From Andreprevotia sp. IGB-42 (GTDB lineage: Bacteria; Pseudomonadota; Gammaproteobacteria; Burkholderiales; Chitinibacteraceae): a stretch of DNA of 64,000 bases. The notes under the pieces are model-generated. The model was not told the origin of the DNA. It saw only the letters and a list, made by a program, of their open reading frames with translations, and did no database searches. The DNA lies in NCBI RefSeq assembly GCF_009848685.1, contig NZ_WXTX01000005.1, positions 1-64,000 of the forward strand, read 5' to 3'. Position numbers and translations under genes: made by a program. Below are positions 17,157 through 25,012 of this stretch, piece by piece (position 1 is the first letter of the stretch; every line of letters begins with the position of its first letter).

Positions 17157-18025
17157 CGGGTGACCTCGATGAACAAGTCTTCCAGGCTGACGGGGGCGTG
17201 CACCAGCACCGGGTTGGACGCCAGCAGTTGCTGCTGGAATGGTGTGATACGCGCCACCACGCTGGTCTGGCCGGTGTGCCCGAGCATGCGGCTGAGTGGC
17301 TTGAGCGCCAGTTGTTCCAGCGCGGCCGCCGGGCCGGTGATGCGCCGCACGCTATCGAGCAGGTCATCCAGCGGCGCCTGCAGCGCAATCTGCCCTTCAT
17401 GCAGGAAGGCCACATCCATGGCCACCCGCTCCAGGTCGGACAAGATGTGCGTGGAGAACACTACGGTGCTGCCGCGCTCCAGCACGTCGTCCACCAGCTC
17501 GCGCAGGAAATCTCGACGGCCAGCCGGGTCCAGGCTGGCCACGGGTTCATCCAGGATCAGCAGATCGGGCTCTGGCGCCAGCGCACGGATGATGGATAGC
17601 CGTTGCTGCTCGCCCACCGAGAGGCGTGCGATGGGTTTATCCCGCGCGATATCCCAGCGGTCGAGCAGGGAGTCGGTCTTGGGCTGGTTCCAGCGCGGGT
17701 AGAACGAACGGAAGTAAGCCAGCATCTGCGTGGCGGTCATCCAGCCGAACAGCTCGGCCTTTTGCGGCACGTAGCCGATGCGCGCGCGGCCGGCATCGCT
17801 GAGGGTGGCAGGGTTTTCGTCCAGCAGCGTGATGGTGCCCAGGTCCACGTCGCGCAGGCCCAGCGCGCATTCCAGCAAGGTGGATTTGCCTGCGCCATTG
17901 CGCCCCAGCAATCCATGGATGCGGCCTGGTTCCACCTGCCAGTTCAGCCCGCCAAACCCGCCCAGCACGCGCTGCAGGCCGTAGGATTTGGCAACGCTGG
18001 CAAGCTGCAACAGCGGTTGGGTCAT
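17153..18025 (-). CDS. ABC transporter ATP-binding protein
   Basis: A 290-residue ATPase with Walker A GLLGRNGAGKSTLLECALGL, Q-loop region GYVPQKAELFG, signature LSVGEQQRLSIIRAL, Walker B DLLILDEPVASLDPAGR and the switch His in VVFSTHILSDLERVA. The C-terminal 70 residues end in DLFIEVT, as in exporter ATPases of the CcmA/YtrB type. Both ends overlap neighbours by ATGA, so it is coupled to the GntR regulator upstream and the permease downstream. Confidence 0.9.
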   Translation of the reverse strand: MTQPLLQLASVAKSYGLQRVLGGFGGLNWQVEPGRIHGLLGRNGAGKSTLLECALGLRDVDLGTITLLDENPATLSDAGRARIGYVPQKAELFGWMTATQMLAYFRSFYPRWNQPKTDSLLDRWDIARDKPIARLSVGEQQRLSIIRALAPEPDLLILDEPVASLDPAGRRDFLRELVDDVLERGSTVVFSTHILSDLERVAMDVAFLHEGQIALQAPLDDLLDSVRRITGPAAALEQLALKPLSRMLGHTGQTSVVARITPFQQQLLASNPVLVHAPVSLEDLFIEVTR

Positions 18026-18414
18026 GGTTTTTCCTCCAGGAGTTGTTGAAGCAGCGCCAGCACGGCGGCAGGCTCCAGCTCCAGTTGTTTTGCTTCCAGT
18101 GCGGCGCGCTGCAAGGTGCCGCGCAGCAGCGCCAGGCGTTCATCCTGGCCGTGCGTGGCTGCGCCCTGATCGGCCACCTGCATGCCCAGCCCACGCCTGC
18201 GCAGCAGCACACCTTCCAGCTCCAGCAGGCTGTACACCTTGGAAACCGTCATCGGGTTGACGGCCAATGCCTGCGCCAGCTCGCGTACCGATGGCATCTC
18301 GCTGCCCGGCTGCAATTGCCCACCCGCAGCCAGCCGGCGGATCTGATCCATCAGCTGGCGGTAAATGGGCTCGCCCGAACCGGGTGAAACCGACAAGGCG
18401 TGAAGTAGGCTCAT
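18022..18414 (-). CDS. GntR-family transcription regulator, YtrA type
   Basis: A 130-residue regulator; start at ATG 18414 (MSLLHALSVSPGSGEPIYRQ). The N-terminal winged helix is typical (QLMDQIRRLAAGGQLQPGSE, MPSVRELAQALAVNPMTVSK, LLRRRGLGMQV). The effector domain is very short, only about 50 residues, as in the YtrA subfamily that controls adjacent ABC exporters. It is the first gene of the operon, so autoregulation through the palindrome at 18426-18445 is likely. Confidence 0.85.
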   Translation of the reverse strand: MSLLHALSVSPGSGEPIYRQLMDQIRRLAAGGQLQPGSEMPSVRELAQALAVNPMTVSKVYSLLELEGVLLRRRGLGMQVADQGAATHGQDERLALLRGTLQRAALEAKQLELEPAAVLALLQQLLEEKP

Positions 18415-18425
18415 TGTGTGTATGC

Positions 18426-18445
18426 TGTATTGGTTGATTAATACA
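18426..18445. promoter_or_regulatory. Likely GntR (YtrA-type) operator
   Basis: TGTATTGGTTGATTAATACA: perfect 6-base arms TGTATT and AATACA around an 8-base centre, 12 bases upstream of the regulator start, where repression would block the operon promoter. YtrA-type operators are AT-rich palindromes of this size. No second copy was seen. Confidence 0.6.
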
Positions 18446-18604
18446 CTAGATGTGCTGAAGATCGATGTCAAGCATGCCGTTGGCAACTTGCCGGGCATGG
18501 CAAACTGTCTTCAGATTGCGATGGGGTGCAGGCCGGTCAGGTCGGGTTGCTGTCCGGCTTGCAGGCAGGAGCGGGGCGGGTTTGCTGAAGGTGCTGCTGG
18601 TGGA

Positions 18605-20026
18605 TCAGGCGCTTGCCCATTGCGGCAACGCATTCACACTGGCCCGGGCTTGCCGTTCTGCCACATGCGCTACTGCCTGGCGCAGCATGGTGGGGGCGAC
18701 ATAGCCGCGGTGTGCGCGGTCGATGGCGCTCATGTAGAAGCGGCCGAACAGGTTCTTGCAATGCACGCGTGTGCCCAGTGTGAAGCGCACGCTGCCATCG
18801 AGGATTTCCACGGCGGCGCACGAGCGGAACAGCAGGTGTTTATCGTCCGCACCCAGTACCACTTGCGCCAGGCGGTCGTCTGGCGTGCTGGCCTGCGCCA
18901 GGACCGGAAAGCGGTTGTCGAACAGCTGTTCGCGGTTGGCAGACAGCAACGACGATACCGGACAGCCCAGCGTGGAGGTGCGCAGCCCCATCGGCCGCAC
19001 CAGCAGGTTGCGGAATGCCATCATGCGCGATACGCCCGGGGGGGCGTTTTGCAGAAAGCCTTCCAGCAAGCCGGCCAGCAATGCATGCGCGCTGCGGCTG
19101 GGCAGATTGGCCGCCGGCAGCGTCAGGCTGAAGGTGTCCTGGTGATATAGCGGCAGATCGGCCAACTGGCCCAGCAACAGCGAATGGGCGGGTGGGGCGG
19201 CCATTTCTTCCACCGCATGGCGCGCGCCGTTGTCTGCCAGAAAACCGGTGGTGCCACGCCAGCGGCCCCAGCGCCCGCGTACCAGGCCGCTGCTGCAGCG
19301 GGCGGTTCTGCACAGCAGGTGCTGCAGCGAGCCGGGTGGCGCATCGAGCGATAGCGTGATGGTGGGCAACTGGCGGTGCGCCAGTGGCGTTTGCGTCAGC
19401 AAATCCTGCACATTTTGCGGCAATAGCTCGGTCAGTGACGGAATGGTGGCCAGGTTGGCCAGCACCTGCGCACGCAACGCATCCGGCAGATTGCCGCCCA
19501 GTTCGTCGGTATGGCACGACAGCGCGAAAAACGCAGGGTGCAGTCTGCCGGCCAGCGGGGCGAACTGGTGCCAGGTTTCGCCGCCGAAGCGCACGGTGAA
19601 CAGGCTGTCCGGCGGGATATTGATGCATTGCAGGCAATCGAAAAAATGCTGCGGGTTGTGCGCCAGCTGCTCGGGCGCGGCGGTGCTGAAGCGCAGTTGC
19701 GCGCCGCCACTGCCGGATATCGCGGTAAAGATGCGGTGGCCGGCATGGCGGTGGAACGGGTGCCCGTTCGGGCCGACCGAGAACGAATACAGCGCGGTGG
19801 CATCGCCCCTGGCAAAGTCGGTGGCACCCAGCCGGGCGGATGGCTCATCCAGTTCGTCCACGTATTCGTCATGTGCTTTCTGCCGTGCGAACACGCCTTC
19901 ATACACATGATCGCCCGCGCCATGGCCCAGTTGGGCAATCAGCGAGACTTCCACCGGCAAACCACCCGTCTGCGACGGAATGCGCGCGGAGGGAAAAGTG
20001 CGGATCACTTGCTTGAATTCCGGCAT
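18605..20026 (-). CDS. Cupin-like domain plus DUF2867 protein
   Basis: A 473-residue cytosolic protein with two parts. The N-terminal half has a cupin-like metal-site pattern (GHPFHRHAGHRIFTAISGSG, then GETWHQFAPLAG). The C-terminal part, from about residue 310, is DUF2867: GLRTSTLGCPVSSLL, ADDKHLLFRSCAAVEI, TLGTRVHCKNLFGRFYMSAI. DUF2867 recalls the SRPBCC fold, but its chemistry is unknown. Start MPEFKQVIRTFPSA. Gene stands alone with its promoter in the 170-base gap before 20194. Confidence 0.7.
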   Translation of the reverse strand: MPEFKQVIRTFPSARIPSQTGGLPVEVSLIAQLGHGAGDHVYEGVFARQKAHDEYVDELDEPSARLGATDFARGDATALYSFSVGPNGHPFHRHAGHRIFTAISGSGGAQLRFSTAAPEQLAHNPQHFFDCLQCINIPPDSLFTVRFGGETWHQFAPLAGRLHPAFFALSCHTDELGGNLPDALRAQVLANLATIPSLTELLPQNVQDLLTQTPLAHRQLPTITLSLDAPPGSLQHLLCRTARCSSGLVRGRWGRWRGTTGFLADNGARHAVEEMAAPPAHSLLLGQLADLPLYHQDTFSLTLPAANLPSRSAHALLAGLLEGFLQNAPPGVSRMMAFRNLLVRPMGLRTSTLGCPVSSLLSANREQLFDNRFPVLAQASTPDDRLAQVVLGADDKHLLFRSCAAVEILDGSVRFTLGTRVHCKNLFGRFYMSAIDRAHRGYVAPTMLRQAVAHVAERQARASVNALPQWASA

Positions 20027-20193
20027 GGCAGGCCCTTGGGCTGGATGGAAAAAGCGGCACCGACGGGGATGATTGTGCTATCTGTAGCAGCGGGGAGCAA
20101 CCCTGCCGTTTTCCTGCGGCCCACGCCACATGGTGTAGCCGGTTTGCCAGCGCCGGACGCCGATCTCCCCGATCAGATCACCTCGACCAGATC

Positions 20194-20865
20194 ATGACCA
20201 AGACCATCCTTGTTACCGGTATTTCCGGCTTTATCGCCAAGCATTGCGCGCTTGAACTGCTGCGCCATGGTTACCGGGTGCGGGGCCCTTTGCGTGCGCC
20301 GGAGAAGGCTGCGGAAATCCGCACTACGCTTGCGCAGCACTGCGATATTGCCGGGCTGCCCATGGTTGAAGCAGATCTGCTGGCGGATGAGGGATGGGCC
20401 AATGCCTGCGCCGGGGTGGACGGCGTGCTGCATCTGGCTTCGCCGTTTCCGATCCGTGATCCGCAGGATGCGGACGCGCTGATCCAGCCGGCTGTGGCGG
20501 GAACGATGCGCGTGTTGCAGGCGGCCATTGCGGCCGGGGTGCCGCGCTTTGTGCACACCTCGTCGATCGCGGCCATCGTTGCCGGCCACGACCCGGGCCG
20601 CGTGGCCGCGTTCACGGAGGCGGACCGGAGCATCCCGGATGCGCCAGGCGTCAGCGCGTATATCCGCTCGAAAACGCTGGCCGAGCGTGCCGCGCGTGAT
20701 TACCTGTGCACGGCGGATGCCGCGATCCACTATGCCTCCATCAATCCGGGTTGCCCCCGGCTGTCCTTCCCCGTTGTGAATGTCCGCGACATTGCCAGGA
20801 TGCACCGGCTGGCGCTGGAAACCAGCCAGCGGGCGGGCGTTGGCAGTTTCTTTTATCTATCGTAA
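20194..20865 (+). pseudogene. Truncated extended SDR (epimerase/dihydroflavonol-reductase-like)
   Basis: The N-terminal Rossmann part is intact: ILVTGISGFIAKHCALELL (GxxGxxA/G type), VDGVLHLASPFP, FVHTSSIAAIVAG and YIRSKTLAERAARDYL with the YxxxK catalytic pair. After INPG about 25 residues of the substrate loop are missing, the frame jumps to FPVVNVRDIARMHRLALE, and the protein stops at residue 223, about 100 short of the usual 330-345. Two deletions in one gene suggest an inactive remnant, although the frame itself is unbroken. Confidence 0.65.
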
Positions 20866-20873
20866 TCGACACC

Positions 20874-21308
20874 ATGAGCAAGAAAATCGAGTTTGGTAAC
20901 CTGTATGTCGAAGTGCCCGACGATCATATTCTGGCCAGCAGGGCAGCGACCAGCGTGCCCGCGTAAAGAAAGGCAGAGAAAACGGCTACGCCAGAGACAC
21001 TTGAGGAAGTGGCGTACATTCCGCGCGATGTGTTCAATCTTGCGCCCAGCCGCCACGAGGACGAAGACGGCATCAGCGAGCCACATAGCGCGTGGTTGCG
21101 TAACGGGTTCCTGATTGCTGCCGTGCTGGTGCCGTGCGGTTCCCTGATGCTGGCTGTGCTGGCCTTCATGATCAGCGAAGGCCGGCCATTGAAGCAGATC
21201 TTGTTTGCCCTGTTGCTGGCAACCATACATACCACGCCGTTTTACTGGCTCTGGCGGAACGCCCATCGCAAGGCACGGGAAAAGGCCCAAGCAGGAACCA
21301 AGGGCTGA
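20874..21308 (+). pseudogene. Small membrane protein gene interrupted by an in-frame TAA
   Basis: From ATG 20874 the frame reads MSKKIEFGNLYVEVPDDHIL ASRAATSVPA, then TAA (20964-20966), and continues in the same frame for 114 codons to 21308. The second part has PRDVFNLAPSRHEDEDGISE, two membrane helices (NGFLIAAVLVPCGSLMLAVL; ILFALLLATIHTTPFYWLW) and a basic tail. The second part alone could start at GTG 21009. Either one gene with a nonsense mutation or two tiny genes; I favour the former. Function unknown. Confidence 0.45.
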
Positions 21309-21335
21309 TTCACGGCGTCAGGCTCTGCCCCGGGG

Positions 21336-23804
21336 CTATTTTGATCTGACCGTTTTTGCATACGCATCCAGCGCGGCGAGCAGGTCAGTGCTTTCCGCCC
21401 AGGAGAGAGCCAGTTTTTCGCCTTGATCCGCCCCCTTGCTGCCGATCACCATTGCCAGATCCTGGCGGTTTTTCGCGGGAATCTCGCTTTCAGTGCGGCT
21501 ATTGGTGATGGCCAATGTATATAGCGCATAGGCAACGACCAGATTGCGTGGTACGCCTTTCCCGGATTGATAAAACCGCCCCAGGTTGTTTTGCGCGCCA
21601 GCTGAGCCTTGTGCTGCAGACTTGCGGAACCAGCTGATCGCCGTCTTGATATCCTGTTTTACGCCTTCGCCATTCTGATACATGAGGCCAATGGCATTCT
21701 GGGCCAGCGCATTGCCCTGGTCAGCTGCTTTGCGGTACCAGTGCAATGCCTGGGCATAGTCGCGGTTTACCCCTTGACCATATAAGTACACATAGCCCAG
21801 TTTTTGTTGCCCCTCCGCCAAGCCTTGCATCGCCGCACGCTTGAACCAGGCAATAGCTGTTGCCTCATCCTGTGCGACGCCACGGCCATTGAAATAGAGC
21901 AGGCCCAGGTTGACCTGGGCGACGGCCAGGCCCGCATCCGCGGCGATCCGGTAGAGCCGGGCAGCTTCGGCATGATCCTGCTCCATGCCGCGGCCGGATT
22001 CTCGCAGCAAGCCAAGTTGCACGTGGGCCGAGGTGTTGCCCTGGTCGGCCGCCTTGAGGTACCAGTCGATGGCCTGGCTGTAATCCTGTTCGCGGCCGGC
22101 GCCCGTCTCATAGCACCATCCAAGCCTGACCTGGGCGGGGGCATAACCCTGGTTCGCAGCTTGCTCATACCAGTTGGCAGCCCCTTCCGGATCTGCCGGC
22201 CGGCCCCGCCCTTCGGCATACAGCGTACCCAATGCGGTGATGGCTTCCGGCAGATTCTGTTCGGCAGCCTTGGTGAGCCAGCTGCCGGCCTTCTGCATGT
22301 CCTTGTTCACGCCGAGCCCGGCCGAGAAGGCGATGCCCAGATTGTACTGGGCCAGCGCGATGCCCTGTTCCGCCGCCAACTGATACAGGCGCGCCGCAGC
22401 AGCATGGTCCGTTGCCGTGCCGCGGCCGGTGCTATAGGCATATCCAAGATTGAATTGCGCTTCGGCATCGCCGCTCTGCGCGGCCTTGCGCAGCCAGATG
22501 ACGGCTTCGGCATCATCATGGACCGCCTCCGGGCCATGGAAATACATCCGGCCAAGCTGCGCCTGGGCCCGCACCGAACCGTGCAGCGCGGCCTTGCGGT
22601 ACCAACTGATCGCTGTTGCGTCATCCTGCGCCACGCCGCTGCCCGCCTCGTAGGCGCGGCCCAGATTGAATTGCGCATCGACGTTATCCTGTGCGGCGGC
22701 TTTGCCGTAGAGCACGGCGGCCTGTTCTTCATCCTTGTCCACGCCACGCCCGGACATATACAGGATGCCCAGGTCGTTCTGGGCCTGGGCGTGGCCCTGG
22801 TCGACCGCCTTCTGAAACCACATGACAGCCAACTGGTCATCCTGTGGCACGCCCTTGCCTTGCAGGTACAGGTAGCCCAGCTCGTCCTGCGCAAGGGCAT
22901 TGCCCTGTTCCGCAGCCTTGCGCATCCATGCTGCGGTTTGCGCCGGATCCGTGTCGACCCCGGCGCCGGTGTTGTACATCATGGCCAGATGGACTTGCGC
23001 CTGCACCAGCCCCTGATCGGCCGCCTTGCGGTACCAGATGGCCGCCTGCGCGGCATCTGCCGGCATGCTCATGCCCTGCCGGTATAGCTGGGCCAGCGTG
23101 TATTGCGCTTCAGGCAGGCCCAGATCGGCTGACTTGCGAATCCACTGCAGCGCTTGTGTTTCATCGCCTGCCTGGCCATCTTCGGGCAGGTAGACCATGC
23201 CCAGCTTGTACATGGCCCGGGGATTGCCCTGCGTGGCCGCCTTGCGGTACCACGCTGCAGCCTGTTGCTTGTCCGGCTTCATGCCCAGGCCCAGATCGTA
23301 CATGCGGCCCAGATTGAATTGCGCCTCCAGGTAGCCTTGCGCGGCGGCCTTGTTGAACCATTCCAATGCCAATGCCGCATCCTGGGCTACCCCCACGCCA
23401 TCGGCATATAGCACGCCCAGATTGTTCTGCGCACTGGCCGAACCCTGTACACCCGCCTCGCCATACAGCTTGAGCGCCAGCGCCAGATCCTTGGGCACGC
23501 CACGGCCGCTCTCGTAAAGGACTGCCAGGCTGTTCTGGCCTGCCGCAAGGCCCTGGTCCGCCGCCTTGCGGAACCAGCGCGCAGCCTGTGCGTCGTCTTG
23601 CGGCACGCCGTGGCCGTCCAGATACATCGTTCCCAACGCAAACTGCGCTTGTGCATCGCCACGCTCGGCCAGCGGGCGGAATTCCTTCAGCGCCTGTGCG
23701 TAATCATCGAACTGATAGGCATAGACACCATCGCTGAGGTCGGCATGGGCGGGGGTGGCCAGCGCGGTGGTCAGCAACAGGGCGAGCAGGGTTCTTCTGG
23801 TCAT
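21336..23804 (-). CDS. Periplasmic Sel1-repeat protein (copy 1)
   Basis: An 822-residue protein starting MTRRTLLALLLTTALATPAH, a Sec signal peptide with cleavage after AHA. The rest is about twenty Sel1-like repeats of 36 residues (consensus AQxxLGxxYxxGxGVxxDxxxAxxWYRKAAxQG), ending in a helical cap (ESTDLLAALDAYAKTVR). Sel1 solenoids are protein-protein scaffolds. It is the twin of the gene at 25013-27481: same length, same signal peptide, same upstream sequence. Longer upstream starts in this frame lack support. Confidence 0.85.
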   Translation of the reverse strand: MTRRTLLALLLTTALATPAHADLSDGVYAYQFDDYAQALKEFRPLAERGDAQAQFALGTMYLDGHGVPQDDAQAARWFRKAADQGLAAGQNSLAVLYESGRGVPKDLALALKLYGEAGVQGSASAQNNLGVLYADGVGVAQDAALALEWFNKAAAQGYLEAQFNLGRMYDLGLGMKPDKQQAAAWYRKAATQGNPRAMYKLGMVYLPEDGQAGDETQALQWIRKSADLGLPEAQYTLAQLYRQGMSMPADAAQAAIWYRKAADQGLVQAQVHLAMMYNTGAGVDTDPAQTAAWMRKAAEQGNALAQDELGYLYLQGKGVPQDDQLAVMWFQKAVDQGHAQAQNDLGILYMSGRGVDKDEEQAAVLYGKAAAQDNVDAQFNLGRAYEAGSGVAQDDATAISWYRKAALHGSVRAQAQLGRMYFHGPEAVHDDAEAVIWLRKAAQSGDAEAQFNLGYAYSTGRGTATDHAAAARLYQLAAEQGIALAQYNLGIAFSAGLGVNKDMQKAGSWLTKAAEQNLPEAITALGTLYAEGRGRPADPEGAANWYEQAANQGYAPAQVRLGWCYETGAGREQDYSQAIDWYLKAADQGNTSAHVQLGLLRESGRGMEQDHAEAARLYRIAADAGLAVAQVNLGLLYFNGRGVAQDEATAIAWFKRAAMQGLAEGQQKLGYVYLYGQGVNRDYAQALHWYRKAADQGNALAQNAIGLMYQNGEGVKQDIKTAISWFRKSAAQGSAGAQNNLGRFYQSGKGVPRNLVVAYALYTLAITNSRTESEIPAKNRQDLAMVIGSKGADQGEKLALSWAESTDLLAALDAYAKTVRSK

Positions 23805-24052
23805 GGCTTGCAGGCGGCGGGCGGGGTCGTCATTCTGCCCGTGAGTTTTGAGCCCCGGCAAGCAACGACTGATGGTTGGCGGGGTGGCTGTGTGGCCCGT
23901 TTTGCGATGCACCGCGCTTAGGTCGTGGATGCCGTGAGCGGCTGGCTTTGCAAACCGGGGAAACAACCGGCCTGCCTTGTCGCCGGGCGGCAGGCATCCT
24001 ATACAGATACGCGTGTTTGATCATGCAATCTGCATTTATTAGGAGACCGGGC
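23805..24052. promoter_or_regulatory. Divergent promoter region, duplicated upstream of both Sel1 genes
   Basis: The stretch next to the Sel1 start (GGCTTGCAGGCGGCGGGCGG, then TTCTGCCCGTGAGTTTTGAG) is repeated almost exactly at 27482-27560 upstream of the second Sel1 gene. The duplication therefore included the promoter. The plus-strand Nudix-like gene starts at the other side, with AGGAG at 24041-24045. Confidence 0.6.
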
Positions 24053-24922
24053 ATGTCTTGGAACAAGGGGGGGCGTGGTGGCGGAAGAGGCGGTGGCGGG
24101 CAGCGGCCCCAGCAGGAAAAATCGCACAGCCTGACCCGGATGCAGGAAGGGCCATATGTTTTTCCGGTTCAGGCGCCACACAATGCTTATACCGGACGCC
24201 CGCAGCCGCAAGTTCCGTCATTGTTTGGCGGCAATGTCGATCGCGGTGAAACCCATGTCGATACGGTGCGCAGGGAGACCCATGAAGAAAGCCAGGGCCA
24301 TTTCCAGATGATGCCCGGCTCGCACACGCAGCACCCGTCGGTGGATGCAGGCAGATATCAGCAGCATCTGTTCACTTCCGTGGTGCAGCCGCACACGCCG
24401 GTAAACAGCGGTGACCAGCATGGGCAGGAAACGCGCGAGATGAGCGGCCACTTCATGCCCAGCCTGACCGAGCTGAACACGCCGACGCCGCTGACCACAA
24501 GCAATGTGCAGCAGCACCTCACGCAAAGCTTCATGGCGCACGCCGGACAGCAGAACTTGCAGGTTACCCGGCAGGATGTCGACGAGCGCATGGGCTGGCA
24601 TACGATGCAATTTGCGCAGCAGCAGCTGGTCAATGACAGCCAGGTCTTCCACGCAGCGCAGACCAATTACCAGCAAGCGCGGGATGGGTTGATGCCGCCG
24701 CCGTTCACCTCCCGTCATACGTCGCCATACCAGCAAAGTATTGCCGACGAGGCTTACAACGCCATGCCGCCGTTGCCGGTGCAGCAACATGTGCTCCCGC
24801 CTGTCCAGCAGCAGGTGCCGCCGCGCCCTTCCGCGCAGGGCTTCATGGATATGGAAATGCAATCCGAAGCGGAATTCAATGCGCGGCGGCAAGAGGGGAC
24901 TGGCGGGTTCGGCAACTTCTGA
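24053..24922 (+). CDS. Glycine-rich protein with Nudix-like box
   Basis: A 289-residue protein; start at ATG 24053 with AGGAG eight bases upstream. The N-terminus is MSWNKGGRGGGRGGGGQRPQ, an RGG-like low-complexity tail. Residues about 63-84 give GNVDRGETHVDTVRRETHEE then SQG, which fits the Nudix box Gx5Ex7REUxEExGU except for T at the hydrophobic position and Q for the last G. A fold strand VFPVQAPHNAYTG precedes it. The C-terminal 150 residues are Gln/Pro-rich (PVQQHVLPPVQQQVPPRPSA) with no known domain. It lies between two near-identical Sel1 genes on the other strand. Hydrolysis of an NDP-X substrate is possible but unproven. Confidence 0.6.
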   Translation: MSWNKGGRGGGRGGGGQRPQQEKSHSLTRMQEGPYVFPVQAPHNAYTGRPQPQVPSLFGGNVDRGETHVDTVRRETHEESQGHFQMMPGSHTQHPSVDAGRYQQHLFTSVVQPHTPVNSGDQHGQETREMSGHFMPSLTELNTPTPLTTSNVQQHLTQSFMAHAGQQNLQVTRQDVDERMGWHTMQFAQQQLVNDSQVFHAAQTNYQQARDGLMPPPFTSRHTSPYQQSIADEAYNAMPPLPVQQHVLPPVQQQVPPRPSAQGFMDMEMQSEAEFNARRQEGTGGFGNF

Positions 24923-25012
24923 CCATCGCGTGCTACCCGTCTGCCTGCGCAGTCGTGCGGCTTGGAAGCGACGGTTGCAGGATGCTGCCTGGTTGCGGTT
25001 TGGCCTGCCGCG

